From an uncultured Clostridia bacterium (GTDB taxonomy: Bacteria; Bacillota; Clostridia; UBA1381): 50,897 bases of DNA. The stretch spans positions 1 through 50,897 of the forward strand of contig CAJFNT010000064.1 in NCBI GenBank assembly GCA_904395315.1. Reading direction: 5' to 3'. Below, one piece after another: positions 31,296 through 40,021 of this stretch. The position numbers were made by a program, and so were the translations under genes. Each line of letters opens with the position of its first letter. The stretch's first letter is position 1. A model generated the notes under the pieces. That model had not been told where the DNA came from and made no database searches. It saw only the letters and a list, made by a program, of their open reading frames with translations.

Positions 31296-32078
31296 ATGAA
31301 AATAGGGATTTTTGATTCAGGCATAGGCGGTCTGTCAGTGCTTCACAGAGCATATAAGATGCTGCCGGATATGCAGTTTATATATTATGCTGATGAAAAG
31401 CATGTTCCGTACGGTGAAAAAAGTCCGGAGGAGATACGCGGATTTATAGGCGATATTTTTGATTTTATGATAGCCAGACATGCCGATGCTATCGTTATTG
31501 CATGCAATACTGCAACGAGCGCTGTGACCCATGAATATCGTGACAGTTTTCCGGTCCCGATCGTGGGCATGGAGCCGGCAGTCAAAAAAGCGATAGATCT
31601 TTATGGCGATGACGATAAACGTATACTTGTAGCGGCGACACCGATAACTATAAAGGGCGACAAGCTGCATAGATTGGTCGAGCGAGTGGATAAACATAGT
31701 ATGGTGGATATGATAGAGCTGCCATATCTTGTGCGATTTGCGGAGAGCGGGATGTTCGACTCGGAAGATGTGGACAAATATCTTCAAGATGCGCTTTCGG
31801 GCAGAGATCTTTCGCTTTATGGAACAGTTGTTCTGGGCTGCACACATTTTAATTACTTTAAAAAGAATTTTTTAAGATTGTTTGACGGTAAAATAAGATT
31901 TACCGATGGCAATGAAGGTACGATCAGACAGGTGTGCAGAATGCTTCCGGATGACACGGAGTTAGGTCCTGACGGCGGAACGGAGTTTTATTTTTCGGGT
32001 GAGCCTATCGGCGCGGAACAGCGACGATTCATAGAGCGATGCATGTCACAGCTTGAAGACGTATATGGGATAGAGTAA
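31296..32078 (+). CDS. murI: Glutamate racemase
   Basis: IGIFDSGIGGLSVL..IACNTATSA..VLGCTHFNYF. Confidence 0.95.
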   Translation: MKIGIFDSGIGGLSVLHRAYKMLPDMQFIYYADEKHVPYGEKSPEEIRGFIGDIFDFMIARHADAIVIACNTATSAVTHEYRDSFPVPIVGMEPAVKKAIDLYGDDDKRILVAATPITIKGDKLHRLVERVDKHSMVDMIELPYLVRFAESGMFDSEDVDKYLQDALSGRDLSLYGTVVLGCTHFNYFKKNFLRLFDGKIRFTDGNEGTIRQVCRMLPDDTELGPDGGTEFYFSGEPIGAEQRRFIERCMSQLEDVYGIE

Positions 32079-32107
32079 AATACAGGCGATGAAAGGACGA
32101 TGATATC

Positions 32108-32380
32108 ATGAAACAATGTATGGATTCGGCGAATCTGCACAGGAGATTCAAGAAAATAATAGGCCAAGTACAGGCGATAGACAGGATGATAGATGAGGAT
32201 GTACCATGTGAGGATATCCTCTCACTCATAAACGCGGCAAAATCGGCTCTGCACAGTGCAGGTCAGGTAGTTCTTGAAGGACATATAAAGCACTGTGTCC
32301 GTGAGGGCATAGAGCATGGAGATGCCGACAAGACGATAGAGAATTTTACAAATGCGATCAAACGATTTGCCAATATATGA
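32108..32380 (+). CDS. csoR: CsoR/FrmR-family metal-sensing repressor
   Basis: HRRFKKIIGQVQAIDRMI; C-x24-H-x3-C ligand spacing (PCEDIL...EGHIKHC) as in Cu(I)-sensing CsoR. Confidence 0.9.
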   Translation: MKQCMDSANLHRRFKKIIGQVQAIDRMIDEDVPCEDILSLINAAKSALHSAGQVVLEGHIKHCVREGIEHGDADKTIENFTNAIKRFANI

Positions 32381-32383
32381 GCG

Positions 32384-32410
32384 CTGCCGCGGAATAACGC
32401 GGCAGTTTTT
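32384..32410 (+). terminator. csoR terminator
   Basis: CTGCCGCGgaataaCGCGGCAGTTTTT. Confidence 0.88.
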
Positions 32411-32524
32411 GATATTTTCGACAATGATCACTTTAGAATAATTATTTTTTTTACTTGTATATCTATAAGTAAGGTGATATAATATATTATATATGTAGAT
32501 ATGTATAACAATAAAAAAGAAACG

Positions 32525-32836
32525 TTAAAGTTCTTTTGCGCATATTTTGATAAGCTGAAGCAGAACGGTTCGTTTATCTTCCGGCAATTTGATCCAATTG
32601 TCGAACAATTCTTTCAATTCCGGTGTCAATTCTATACTATCGTTATCAGAAAAGAATTGTGACAATGATATATTAAAAGCTTTGCATATTGCTTCAAGAG
32701 TTGTTATATTTGGAATATTATTGCGTTTATATACATTTGAAACGGTGCCTGGAGACAATCCTGCCTCTTTCGCTATTCTGTAGTCTGACCAACCGAAATC
32801 AGATTGTAATTTACGCAGTCTATCAAGAACGTCCAT
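32525..32836 (-). CDS. XRE-family HTH transcriptional regulator
   Basis: YRIAKEAGLSPGTVSNVYKRNNIPNITTLEAICKAFNISLSQFF. Confidence 0.9.
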   Translation of the reverse strand: MDVLDRLRKLQSDFGWSDYRIAKEAGLSPGTVSNVYKRNNIPNITTLEAICKAFNISLSQFFSDNDSIELTPELKELFDNWIKLPEDKRTVLLQLIKICAKEL

Positions 32837-32898
32837 TTTGCACCGCCTTTCATATCTACATATTATACCTCTTTATATAAATATATAATGGATTCCTT

Positions 32899-33246
32899 TT
32901 AAAAACTAAATTCCTTTAATAACTCTATATATTTTTTCAACATTTTTAATTGGTTCATACTCATATTCGAAATATCGGATTTGACCAGTTGTAAAAATGT
33001 ATTAATGTAGTTATCTTCAATATCTTCAAGAAATGCATCAATAGGGACATCTAATTCTTTGGCTATCATAATGATCGTCTCAAAATATGGGTTATGATGT
33101 CCTGATTCTAACCTTGAGAGATGTTTAGGTGATAAACCTACTTTCTCAGCTAATTGTTCCTGTGTAAGGTGTGCTTGTTTTCGGTAATAATTAATACGTT
33201 TTCCTATTTTCTCCAACAAAATGCTGTTTTCTGTATCTTTACTCAT
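32899..33246 (-). CDS. XRE-family HTH transcriptional regulator
   Basis: INYYRKQAHLTQEQLAEKVGLSPKHLSRLESGHHNPYFETIIMIAKELDVPIDAFL. Confidence 0.92.
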   Translation of the reverse strand: MSKDTENSILLEKIGKRINYYRKQAHLTQEQLAEKVGLSPKHLSRLESGHHNPYFETIIMIAKELDVPIDAFLEDIEDNYINTFLQLVKSDISNMSMNQLKMLKKYIELLKEFSF

Positions 33247-33480
33247 AATGATACCCTCTTTACATTCTTGATTATATTAGTAATTATAATATAATAAGAA
33301 TAAATTTATAACTTTATATATAGCAAGAAATATATAAAAACTTACGATATATATCACTTTATCTCTTTATTTTTCTATATATATGTGGTATAATTGCTAT
33401 TGATACCATTTATATAAGGAGTATGTGTGTTTAAAGATATACATAACTTATATCTAACAATCTTTAGGAAGGTGATTTAT

Positions 33481-33861
33481 ATGGGATATTGGTGTTTTAT
33501 AGTGTTGACATTTTTGATCTTTGCAGCTGCAATTATATTTTTTTGCTATAGGAAAATCAAGAAACAAGAGACTAATGTAGACATAATCATATGCGCCTGC
33601 GTATTTGGTTTGACATTTTTTATTTTCGGTATCGATATACCGAGCGCGCTGTCGGGCGGAGAAAAAGTATATGTAGAGAAATTTCCGCATATAGAGAAGC
33701 TGCAATTTACAGTAATGCTGAATGTGGATGGAGAGCTCCTATTCTCTTTCAGAGACTACGATCCGGAAAAATATGAACAAGATGCGGAATATTGCATTAC
33801 ATATACGAAGTTTACAAAGAGTGTGCTTAACATAGAAAAGCTCGAAGATAATTTTGGTTGA
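33481..33861 (+). CDS. Small membrane protein of unknown function
   Basis: Two predicted hydrophobic segments (YWCFIVLTFLIFAAAIIFF; IIICACVFGLTFFIFGI); RBS AGGAAGGTG before ATG. Confidence 0.6.
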   Translation: MGYWCFIVLTFLIFAAAIIFFCYRKIKKQETNVDIIICACVFGLTFFIFGIDIPSALSGGEKVYVEKFPHIEKLQFTVMLNVDGELLFSFRDYDPEKYEQDAEYCITYTKFTKSVLNIEKLEDNFG

Positions 33862-33881
33862 AACGATATTTAAATTTATGC

Positions 33882-33910
33882 TTGACAAGTGATACCCTCA
33901 GGGGTATAAT
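33882..33910 (+). promoter_or_regulatory. P-type ATPase promoter
   Basis: Perfect TTGACA - 17 nt - TATAAT. Confidence 0.9.
33892..33907 (+). promoter_or_regulatory. CsoR-type operator 1
   Basis: ATACCC-TCAG-GGGTAT perfect 6+6 inverted repeat between -35 and -10. Confidence 0.85.
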
Positions 33911-33916
33911 ATACAT

Positions 33917-33932
33917 ATACCCGTAGCGGTAT
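33917..33932 (+). promoter_or_regulatory. CsoR-type operator 2 (one mismatch)
   Basis: ATACCC-GTAG-CGGTAT, near the expected transcription start. Confidence 0.65.
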
Positions 33933-33968
33933 ATAATATGTGTTATATTATATCATGGAGGTGTCATA

Positions 33969-35863
33969 TGAAAAAGAAAATAGATGAGGTCATGGAGAAA
34001 CTTGAAGAGATCTTAGAAATGGGCGGTGTCAAAAAAGATATAATTCTTCTTGCGGTATCTGCTACAGCGCTTTTGATGAGCATTTTTGATATAGGTGTGC
34101 TGCCATTTGATCCGGCATGGATAGCTATAATCCTGTGCGGAATACCTATAATTCTTGAAGCTGTTATAGGCCTTGTCACAGAATTTGACATAAAGGCGGA
34201 TGTTTTGGTTTCAATAGCGCTTGTTGCATCGGTGTTCATAGGCGAGGATTTTGCAGCGGGAGAAGTAGCATTTATAATGCAGCTCGGCGCGCTTCTTGAG
34301 GATCTTACTGTAGCCAAGGCGAGGGCAGGCATAGAGCGGCTCGTGAATCTGTCGCCGCAGACCGCAAGAGTTATTGATCAGGGAAATGAGCGTATAATAT
34401 CTGCTGAGGAAGTAAAAGCAGGCGATATCATACGGGTCCTGCCCGGTGAGACGATACCTGCCGATGGTGTGATAATATCCGGGGAAACTTCTATAGATCA
34501 ATCTGTCATGACAGGTGAATCCCTGCCGGTGGATAAATCAGAAGGAGATGACGTATCGAGCGGTACTGTGAACCGGTTCGGCGCTTTTGAGATGCGAGCG
34601 GTAAGAGCAGGGGAGGATAGTTCTATCCAACGAATGATACGTCTTGTTCGATCGGCGGATGCAGGCAAGGCCAAGATAGTCGGTATTGCTGACAGATGGG
34701 CAGTGTGGATTGTTGTGATCGCGTTGCTTGCGGCAATTATTACGTGGGCAGTTACGGGAGAGATAATAAGAGCGGTAACGATCCTTGTTGTGTTTTGTCC
34801 TTGCGCATTGGTACTTGCTACACCTACCGCGATCATGGCGGCGATCGGCAATGCCGCTAAAAGAGGGTTCCTTGTGAAGGAAGGAGATGCGCTTGAGAGA
34901 CTGGCGTTGGTCAAAAAAGCCGCTTTCGATAAGACCGGAACGCTTACATATGGGATACTGAAGGTCGCATCAGTAAAGAGCTTTTCTGATAAAATATCTG
35001 ATGAAGAACTGTACGGGATCACCGCTGCCGCCGAACAGCTTTCAGAGCATCCTCTCGGGAAAGCGATATTGAGTTCTTTTAACAGGGAATACGGCGGGGA
35101 ACTGCCAAAGGTGTCTGCTTTCAGGATGATACCCGGAAGAGGAGTTGAAGCGGAGGTCGATGGAGTCAGAGTGACAGCCGGGAATGAAGCATTGATGGCG
35201 GAAAAAGGTTATAAAGTAGGGGAGAAGCTCAAAAAAGCCGCGGAAAAATATCTGGCAGAGGGATGCACTGTGATATATACAGCAGTAAACGAAGAGAATG
35301 CCGGTATAACAGCGCTTTCGGATACTGTTCGTGAGGAAAGCGTGAAAATGATATCCGAGCTAAAAGACGCCGGGACTGACCCTGTTCTTCTTACCGGCGA
35401 CAATGAAAATGCTGCGGCGGAAACAGCATCGATAGTAGGGATAAACGATGTGCACGCAGGATGTCTTCCGGAAGATAAGCTTGACATCATAGATTCGTAT
35501 CAAAAGCAAAATATGCCTGTCTGCATGATAGGTGACGGGATAAATGACGCGCCGGCGCTGAAAAAGGCTATGGTGGGCATTGCGATGGGAGGTATAGGCA
35601 GCGATATTGCGGTAGAGGCTGCGGATATTGCGCTTGCGAATGATGAGATAAAAGAGCTGCCGCATCTTATATCGCTCGCAAAAAGGATGATGGTGACGAT
35701 AAAGTGCAATTTGACATTTTCTATGGCGTTGAACTTTGTTGCCATAATACTTGCTATAACAGGGGTGCTTGATCCCGTTATCGGCGCGCTGGTACATAAT
35801 GCCGGTTCGGTAATAGTAATAATCAACTCGGCATTTTTGCTGAAATGGAGGAAAAGGAAATAA
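33969..35863 (+). CDS. Heavy-metal-translocating P1B-type ATPase (CPC motif, no N-terminal HMA)
   Basis: FCPCALVLATPTA, DKTGTLT, SEHPLGKAI, MIGDGINDAPAL; C-terminal HNAGSVIVIINSAFLL. Confidence 0.93.
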
Positions 35864-35871
35864 TGCGGTCA

Positions 35872-35908
35872 GGCTCCGGTGTGGATCTATCGCTCCGGAG
35901 CCTTTTTA
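35872..35908 (+). terminator. Rho-independent terminator
   Basis: GGCTCCGG...CCGGAGCCTTTTT. Confidence 0.85.
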
Positions 35909-36053
35909 TACACAGCAATTATTATGGATACAGATGGGATAAAACGTTCGTTTACAATCTGATAAAAAATTGTTCAAATTCAACAAAAAAAAGTTCATTG
36001 TCGTTCCCATTTATGAATTTTATATAAATATGGGATTTATAAATATAAAGATA

Positions 36054-36184
36054 TTGAAAAAAAATCAGAAAAATGATATAATAAATACTATACAAGAAAA
36101 TAAATCCGGCAAGCGGATTTATTTCGAATGTATTTATTGTATCGGTGTAAAGCAATGCTATACGCATTGTGCTGATGATATAAT
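36054..36184 (+). repeat. Copy A of duplicated promoter/leader element
   Basis: TTGAAA-17-TATAAT, stem AAATAAATCCG/CGGATTTATTT, block TTTATTGTATCGGTGT, palindrome GCAATGCtatacGCATTGT, TGATATAAT. Same spacing as copy B at 50024. Confidence 0.85.
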
Positions 36185-36244
36185 AAAGACTAAGGTATAA
36201 TTGATAAATATTATCTCTAAGACTATGAAAACGGAGGTTAAATC

Positions 36245-37795
36245 ATGGGAACAGTTGATAAATTGACTGAGCTTCAGTACCGCAGAAGCAAGATAGAGCA
36301 CGGCGGCGGTGAAGCAAAAATCAAAAAACAGCATGATTCCGGCAAAATGACCGCCAGAGAGAGGATCAATGCTCTTATGGATGACGGAAGTTTTGTTGAA
36401 GTCGATGCTTTTGTCAGCCACAGATGTACCGAATTCGGTATGGATGCGGTCGAGGCTCCGGGGGAAGGTGTTGTAACAGGTTACGGGACCGTGGACGGAC
36501 GCCTTGTTTTTGTTTATTCACAGGATTTCACAGTGATCGGTGGTTCGCTGGGCGAGATGCACGCTAAAAAGATCTGTAAGGTCATGGATATGGCTGCAAA
36601 GATGGGTGCTCCTATCGTTGGTATGAATGATTCGGGCGGCGCGAGAATACAGGAAGGTCTTGATGCTCTTTCAGGTTTCGGAGAGATTTTCTATCGTAAT
36701 ACAGTAAACAGCGGAGTTATACCGCAGATATCTGTGATAATGGGACCTTGCGCGGGAGGAGCTGTATATTCGCCGGCTATAACCGATTTTATATTTATGG
36801 TGGACAAAACTTCTAAGATGTTTATAACGGGTCCACAGGTAATAGAATCTGTAACGGGTGAAAAGGTTTCGGCTGAGGAACTTGGCGGCAGCTCGGTGCA
36901 TGCTTCAAAGTCCGGAGTATGTCATTTTACAGCGCCGAATGATGCGGGGTGCATAGAGCAGATAAGGAAACTCCTTTCATATCTGCCTTCAAATAATCTT
37001 GAGCAGGCTCCGTATGTTGAGACAGGTGACGATATAAACAGACTTTCCGAAAAGCTTACTACCATAGTGCCGGATGATCCAGGAAAGGCTTATGATATAA
37101 AAGAAGTGATCGCTGAGATCGTTGACAATGGGGAGTTCTTTGAGGTACAGGAACAGTTCGCAAAGAATATAGTTGTTGGATATGCGAGAATGAACGGTAA
37201 TACGGTGGGTATAGTTGCAAATCAGCCGAGAGTAAAGGCGGGTTCGCTTGACTGTGATTCATCGGATAAGGCTGCAAGGTTTGTAAGAACATGTGACAGC
37301 TTCAATATCCCGCTCATAACTCTTACAGATACACCGGGATACTTCCCGGGAGTTGATCAGGAACACGGCGGTATAATCCGTCACGGTGCAAAGCTGCTTT
37401 ATGCATACAGTGAGGCTACTGTGCCGAAGATCAACGTTATAATAAGAAAAGCTTACGGCGGTGCTTATATCGCTATGAGCTCAAAGCATTTGGCTACTGA
37501 TATAGTAATGGCATGGCCTACAGCGGAGATCGCGGTCATGGGTCCGGAGGGCGCTGCTAATATCATTTTCAAGAACGATATCAAAGAAAGCGATGATCCG
37601 ATAAGGACAAGAGCAGATAAGATACAGGAATATAAGGACAAGTTTGCTACGCCGTTCATGGCTGCACAGAGAGGTTATGTTGACGACGTTATAGAGCCTG
37701 ATTCGACAAGACCGAGAATAATTGCGGCGCTTGAAATGCTCCAGTCTAAGCGTGATTCAAGACCTGCGAAGAAGCACGGCAATCTCCCTGTATGA
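36245..37795 (+). CDS. mmdA: Methylmalonyl-CoA decarboxylase alpha / acyl-CoA carboxyltransferase subunit
   Basis: Biotin-dependent carboxyltransferase: GKMTARERINALMDDGSF..GGSLGEMHAKKI..DSGGARIQEG. Confidence 0.92.
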   Translation: MGTVDKLTELQYRRSKIEHGGGEAKIKKQHDSGKMTARERINALMDDGSFVEVDAFVSHRCTEFGMDAVEAPGEGVVTGYGTVDGRLVFVYSQDFTVIGGSLGEMHAKKICKVMDMAAKMGAPIVGMNDSGGARIQEGLDALSGFGEIFYRNTVNSGVIPQISVIMGPCAGGAVYSPAITDFIFMVDKTSKMFITGPQVIESVTGEKVSAEELGGSSVHASKSGVCHFTAPNDAGCIEQIRKLLSYLPSNNLEQAPYVETGDDINRLSEKLTTIVPDDPGKAYDIKEVIAEIVDNGEFFEVQEQFAKNIVVGYARMNGNTVGIVANQPRVKAGSLDCDSSDKAARFVRTCDSFNIPLITLTDTPGYFPGVDQEHGGIIRHGAKLLYAYSEATVPKINVIIRKAYGGAYIAMSSKHLATDIVMAWPTAEIAVMGPEGAANIIFKNDIKESDDPIRTRADKIQEYKDKFATPFMAAQRGYVDDVIEPDSTRPRIIAALEMLQSKRDSRPAKKHGNLPV

Positions 37796-37820
37796 TGCAG
37801 ATTGGAAAGGAGAACGTGTT

Positions 37821-38234
37821 ATGGAATTATCAGATTCGCTTATAAGCGGAGTAGGTGTTCATATTGACGAGGCGCTCGCCACAGGCGGAGAAGTAACTCT
37901 TATAGGTTTAGCTATAGTTTTTGCTGTCCTCGTAATACTCATGATAGTGCTGATGCTGTTTAAAGTGTTCTTTTACAAGGAACCGGCAAAGGCATCGTCA
38001 GCAGCCGTATCAGCTCCGATACAGACGGCGGCACCGGCCGTGTCAGCTGCGTCGGCGAAGGAATCAGAGCCTGAGGATGATGAAGAACTTATTGCGGTCC
38101 TCACAGCAGCTGTTGCTGCAAGCATGAACACATCGACATATAATTTAAAGATCAAGTCTTACAGACGTGTTCCGAATACACGTCCGGCATGGAACAGAGC
38201 CGGTATCAGTGATACGATAGGGAACAGATTTTAA
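37821..38234 (+). CDS. OadG-family decarboxylase small membrane subunit
   Basis: One TM (GLAIVFAVLVILMIVLMLF), Ala/Pro linker, EDDEELIAVLTAAVAASM..SYRRVP..WNRAG. Confidence 0.88.
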   Translation: MELSDSLISGVGVHIDEALATGGEVTLIGLAIVFAVLVILMIVLMLFKVFFYKEPAKASSAAVSAPIQTAAPAVSAASAKESEPEDDEELIAVLTAAVAASMNTSTYNLKIKSYRRVPNTRPAWNRAGISDTIGNRF

Positions 38235-38273
38235 TATTATTTTGTGCATAGCACAGAAAGGAAGGAACTTACA

Positions 38274-38654
38274 ATGAAAAAGTTTAATATAACCGTAAAC
38301 GGTAAGACGTATGAGGTTGAAGTTGAAGAAGTCGGCGGAGCTCCGTCACCGGCGCCTGCTCCGAAAGCTGCGCCTGCAGCCGCACCGGCGCCTGCTCCAA
38401 AAGCTGCACCGGCGGCACCGAAGGTTTCTGGTTCAATGGGAGCGCAGAAGGTCGTTGCGCCTATGCCGGGAACTATAGTTTCTGTAAAGGTCAATGTTGG
38501 AGATAAGGTTGAAAAGGGTACACTTGTTGCCGTTCTCGAGGCGATGAAGATGGAGAACGAGATCTTTGCCGGCGTTGAAGGCGTTGTTGCAAGCGTGAAT
38601 GTTTCGGCGGGCGACAGCGTAAACGCGCAGGATGTAATCGTTTCGGTAAACTGA
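38274..38654 (+). CDS. Biotin carboxyl carrier subunit
   Basis: Ala/Pro linker and EAMKMEN biotinylation motif. Confidence 0.93.
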   Translation: MKKFNITVNGKTYEVEVEEVGGAPSPAPAPKAAPAAAPAPAPKAAPAAPKVSGSMGAQKVVAPMPGTIVSVKVNVGDKVEKGTLVAVLEAMKMENEIFAGVEGVVASVNVSAGDSVNAQDVIVSVN

Positions 38655-38685
38655 TAAATTGAATTGAGAAAGTGGTGACTAAAAA

Positions 38686-39930
38686 GTGTTAGAAAGTTTT
38701 GTTAGCTTTTTGGAAAGCACGGGAGTATACGCTCTTATTTCAAGCGGTCCCGTGGATGCGATAAAAACAGTTATAATGCTGGCGGTTGCCTGTGTGCTTT
38801 TGTATCTTGCAATAGTAAAGAAATTTGAGCCGTTGCTGCTCCTGCCGATAGCGTTCGGTATGCTTCTTACAAATCTGCCGATGCTAAAAGATTCGGCTGC
38901 AATAATGATGCATCCGGAATTCTTTACTGATCCGGAATATTTGATAGATGGTCAGTATTTGGATGTCGGTATGGTTTGTCGTAACGGAGGTTTGTTGGAT
39001 CTTCTGTACTTGGGAGTTAAGCTCGGTATTTATCCTCCGCTTATATTCCTTGGCATAGGATGTATGACGGATTTCGGACCGCTGATAGCAAACCCGAAGA
39101 GCATCCTTCTTGGCGCTGCTGCTCAGTTCGGAGTTTTCTTTACATTTGTCGGTGCATTGGTGCTCAGCGCATTGATACCGAGCATAAATTTCGGTGTTAA
39201 GGAAGCGGCATCGATAGGTATCATAGGCGGCGCGGACGGACCTACAGCAATCTATGTAACAAAGACGCTCGCTCCATCGCTTCTGTCGGCTATAGCTGTT
39301 GCGGCATATTCGTATATGGCGCTCATTCCAATAATACAGCCGCCGTTTATGAAGCTCTTGACGACAAAGAAAATGCGTGCAACAGTAATGGATCAGCTTC
39401 GTCCTGTTTCAAAGACTGAGAAGATACTGTTCCCGATAGTTGTTACAATAGTCGTTGCTCTTATCGTTCCGGACGCTGTATCACTTGTCGGATGTCTCAT
39501 GCTCGGAAACTTGCTGAAGGAATCGGGAGTTTGTGACAGACTTGCAAAGACTGCCCAGAATGAGCTTATGAATATCATAACTATATTCTTAGGAGTCACT
39601 GTCGGTGCTACAGCTGCTGCGTCAACGTTCCTTTCGGCACAGACGCTCGGCATAATAGTGCTTGGCCTTATAGCATTTTGCTTCTCAACGATAGGCGGTT
39701 TGCTGCTTGGTGACCTTATGTATGTTCTTACAAAGGGTAAGGTAAATCCTCTTATCGGTTCAGCGGGTGTAAGCGCTGTTCCTATGGCGGCGAGAGTTTC
39801 GCAGATAGTCGGACAGAAGGAAAATCCTTCGAACTTCCTTTTGATGCACGCTATGGGCCCGAATGTTGCGGGAGTTATCGGCTCGGCAGTTGCCGCAGGC
39901 GTGTTCCTGTCGATGTTCAGCGGACTTTAA
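38686..39930 (+). CDS. Na+-translocating decarboxylase beta subunit (OadB/MmdB)
   Basis: Polytopic; LGIGCMTDFGPLIANPKS, GIIGGADGPTAIYV, GNLLKESGVCDRLAKTAQNEL. Confidence 0.93.
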   Translation: MLESFVSFLESTGVYALISSGPVDAIKTVIMLAVACVLLYLAIVKKFEPLLLLPIAFGMLLTNLPMLKDSAAIMMHPEFFTDPEYLIDGQYLDVGMVCRNGGLLDLLYLGVKLGIYPPLIFLGIGCMTDFGPLIANPKSILLGAAAQFGVFFTFVGALVLSALIPSINFGVKEAASIGIIGGADGPTAIYVTKTLAPSLLSAIAVAAYSYMALIPIIQPPFMKLLTTKKMRATVMDQLRPVSKTEKILFPIVVTIVVALIVPDAVSLVGCLMLGNLLKESGVCDRLAKTAQNELMNIITIFLGVTVGATAAASTFLSAQTLGIIVLGLIAFCFSTIGGLLLGDLMYVLTKGKVNPLIGSAGVSAVPMAARVSQIVGQKENPSNFLLMHAMGPNVAGVIGSAVAAGVFLSMFSGL

Positions 39931-40021
39931 TTTGTAGATATAATACGGCAGTGTTTGCTGTCGTCGGATATGGGGCGGCATGAGGCCGTCCCGAATGTCA
40001 AAGATAAGGAGTGATATATTA

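Noticed and set aside
35970-36200. 76-aa plus-strand ORF over element A
   Set aside because: Covers the promoter and stem structures; AT-rich with no RBS; copy B has no matching ORF.
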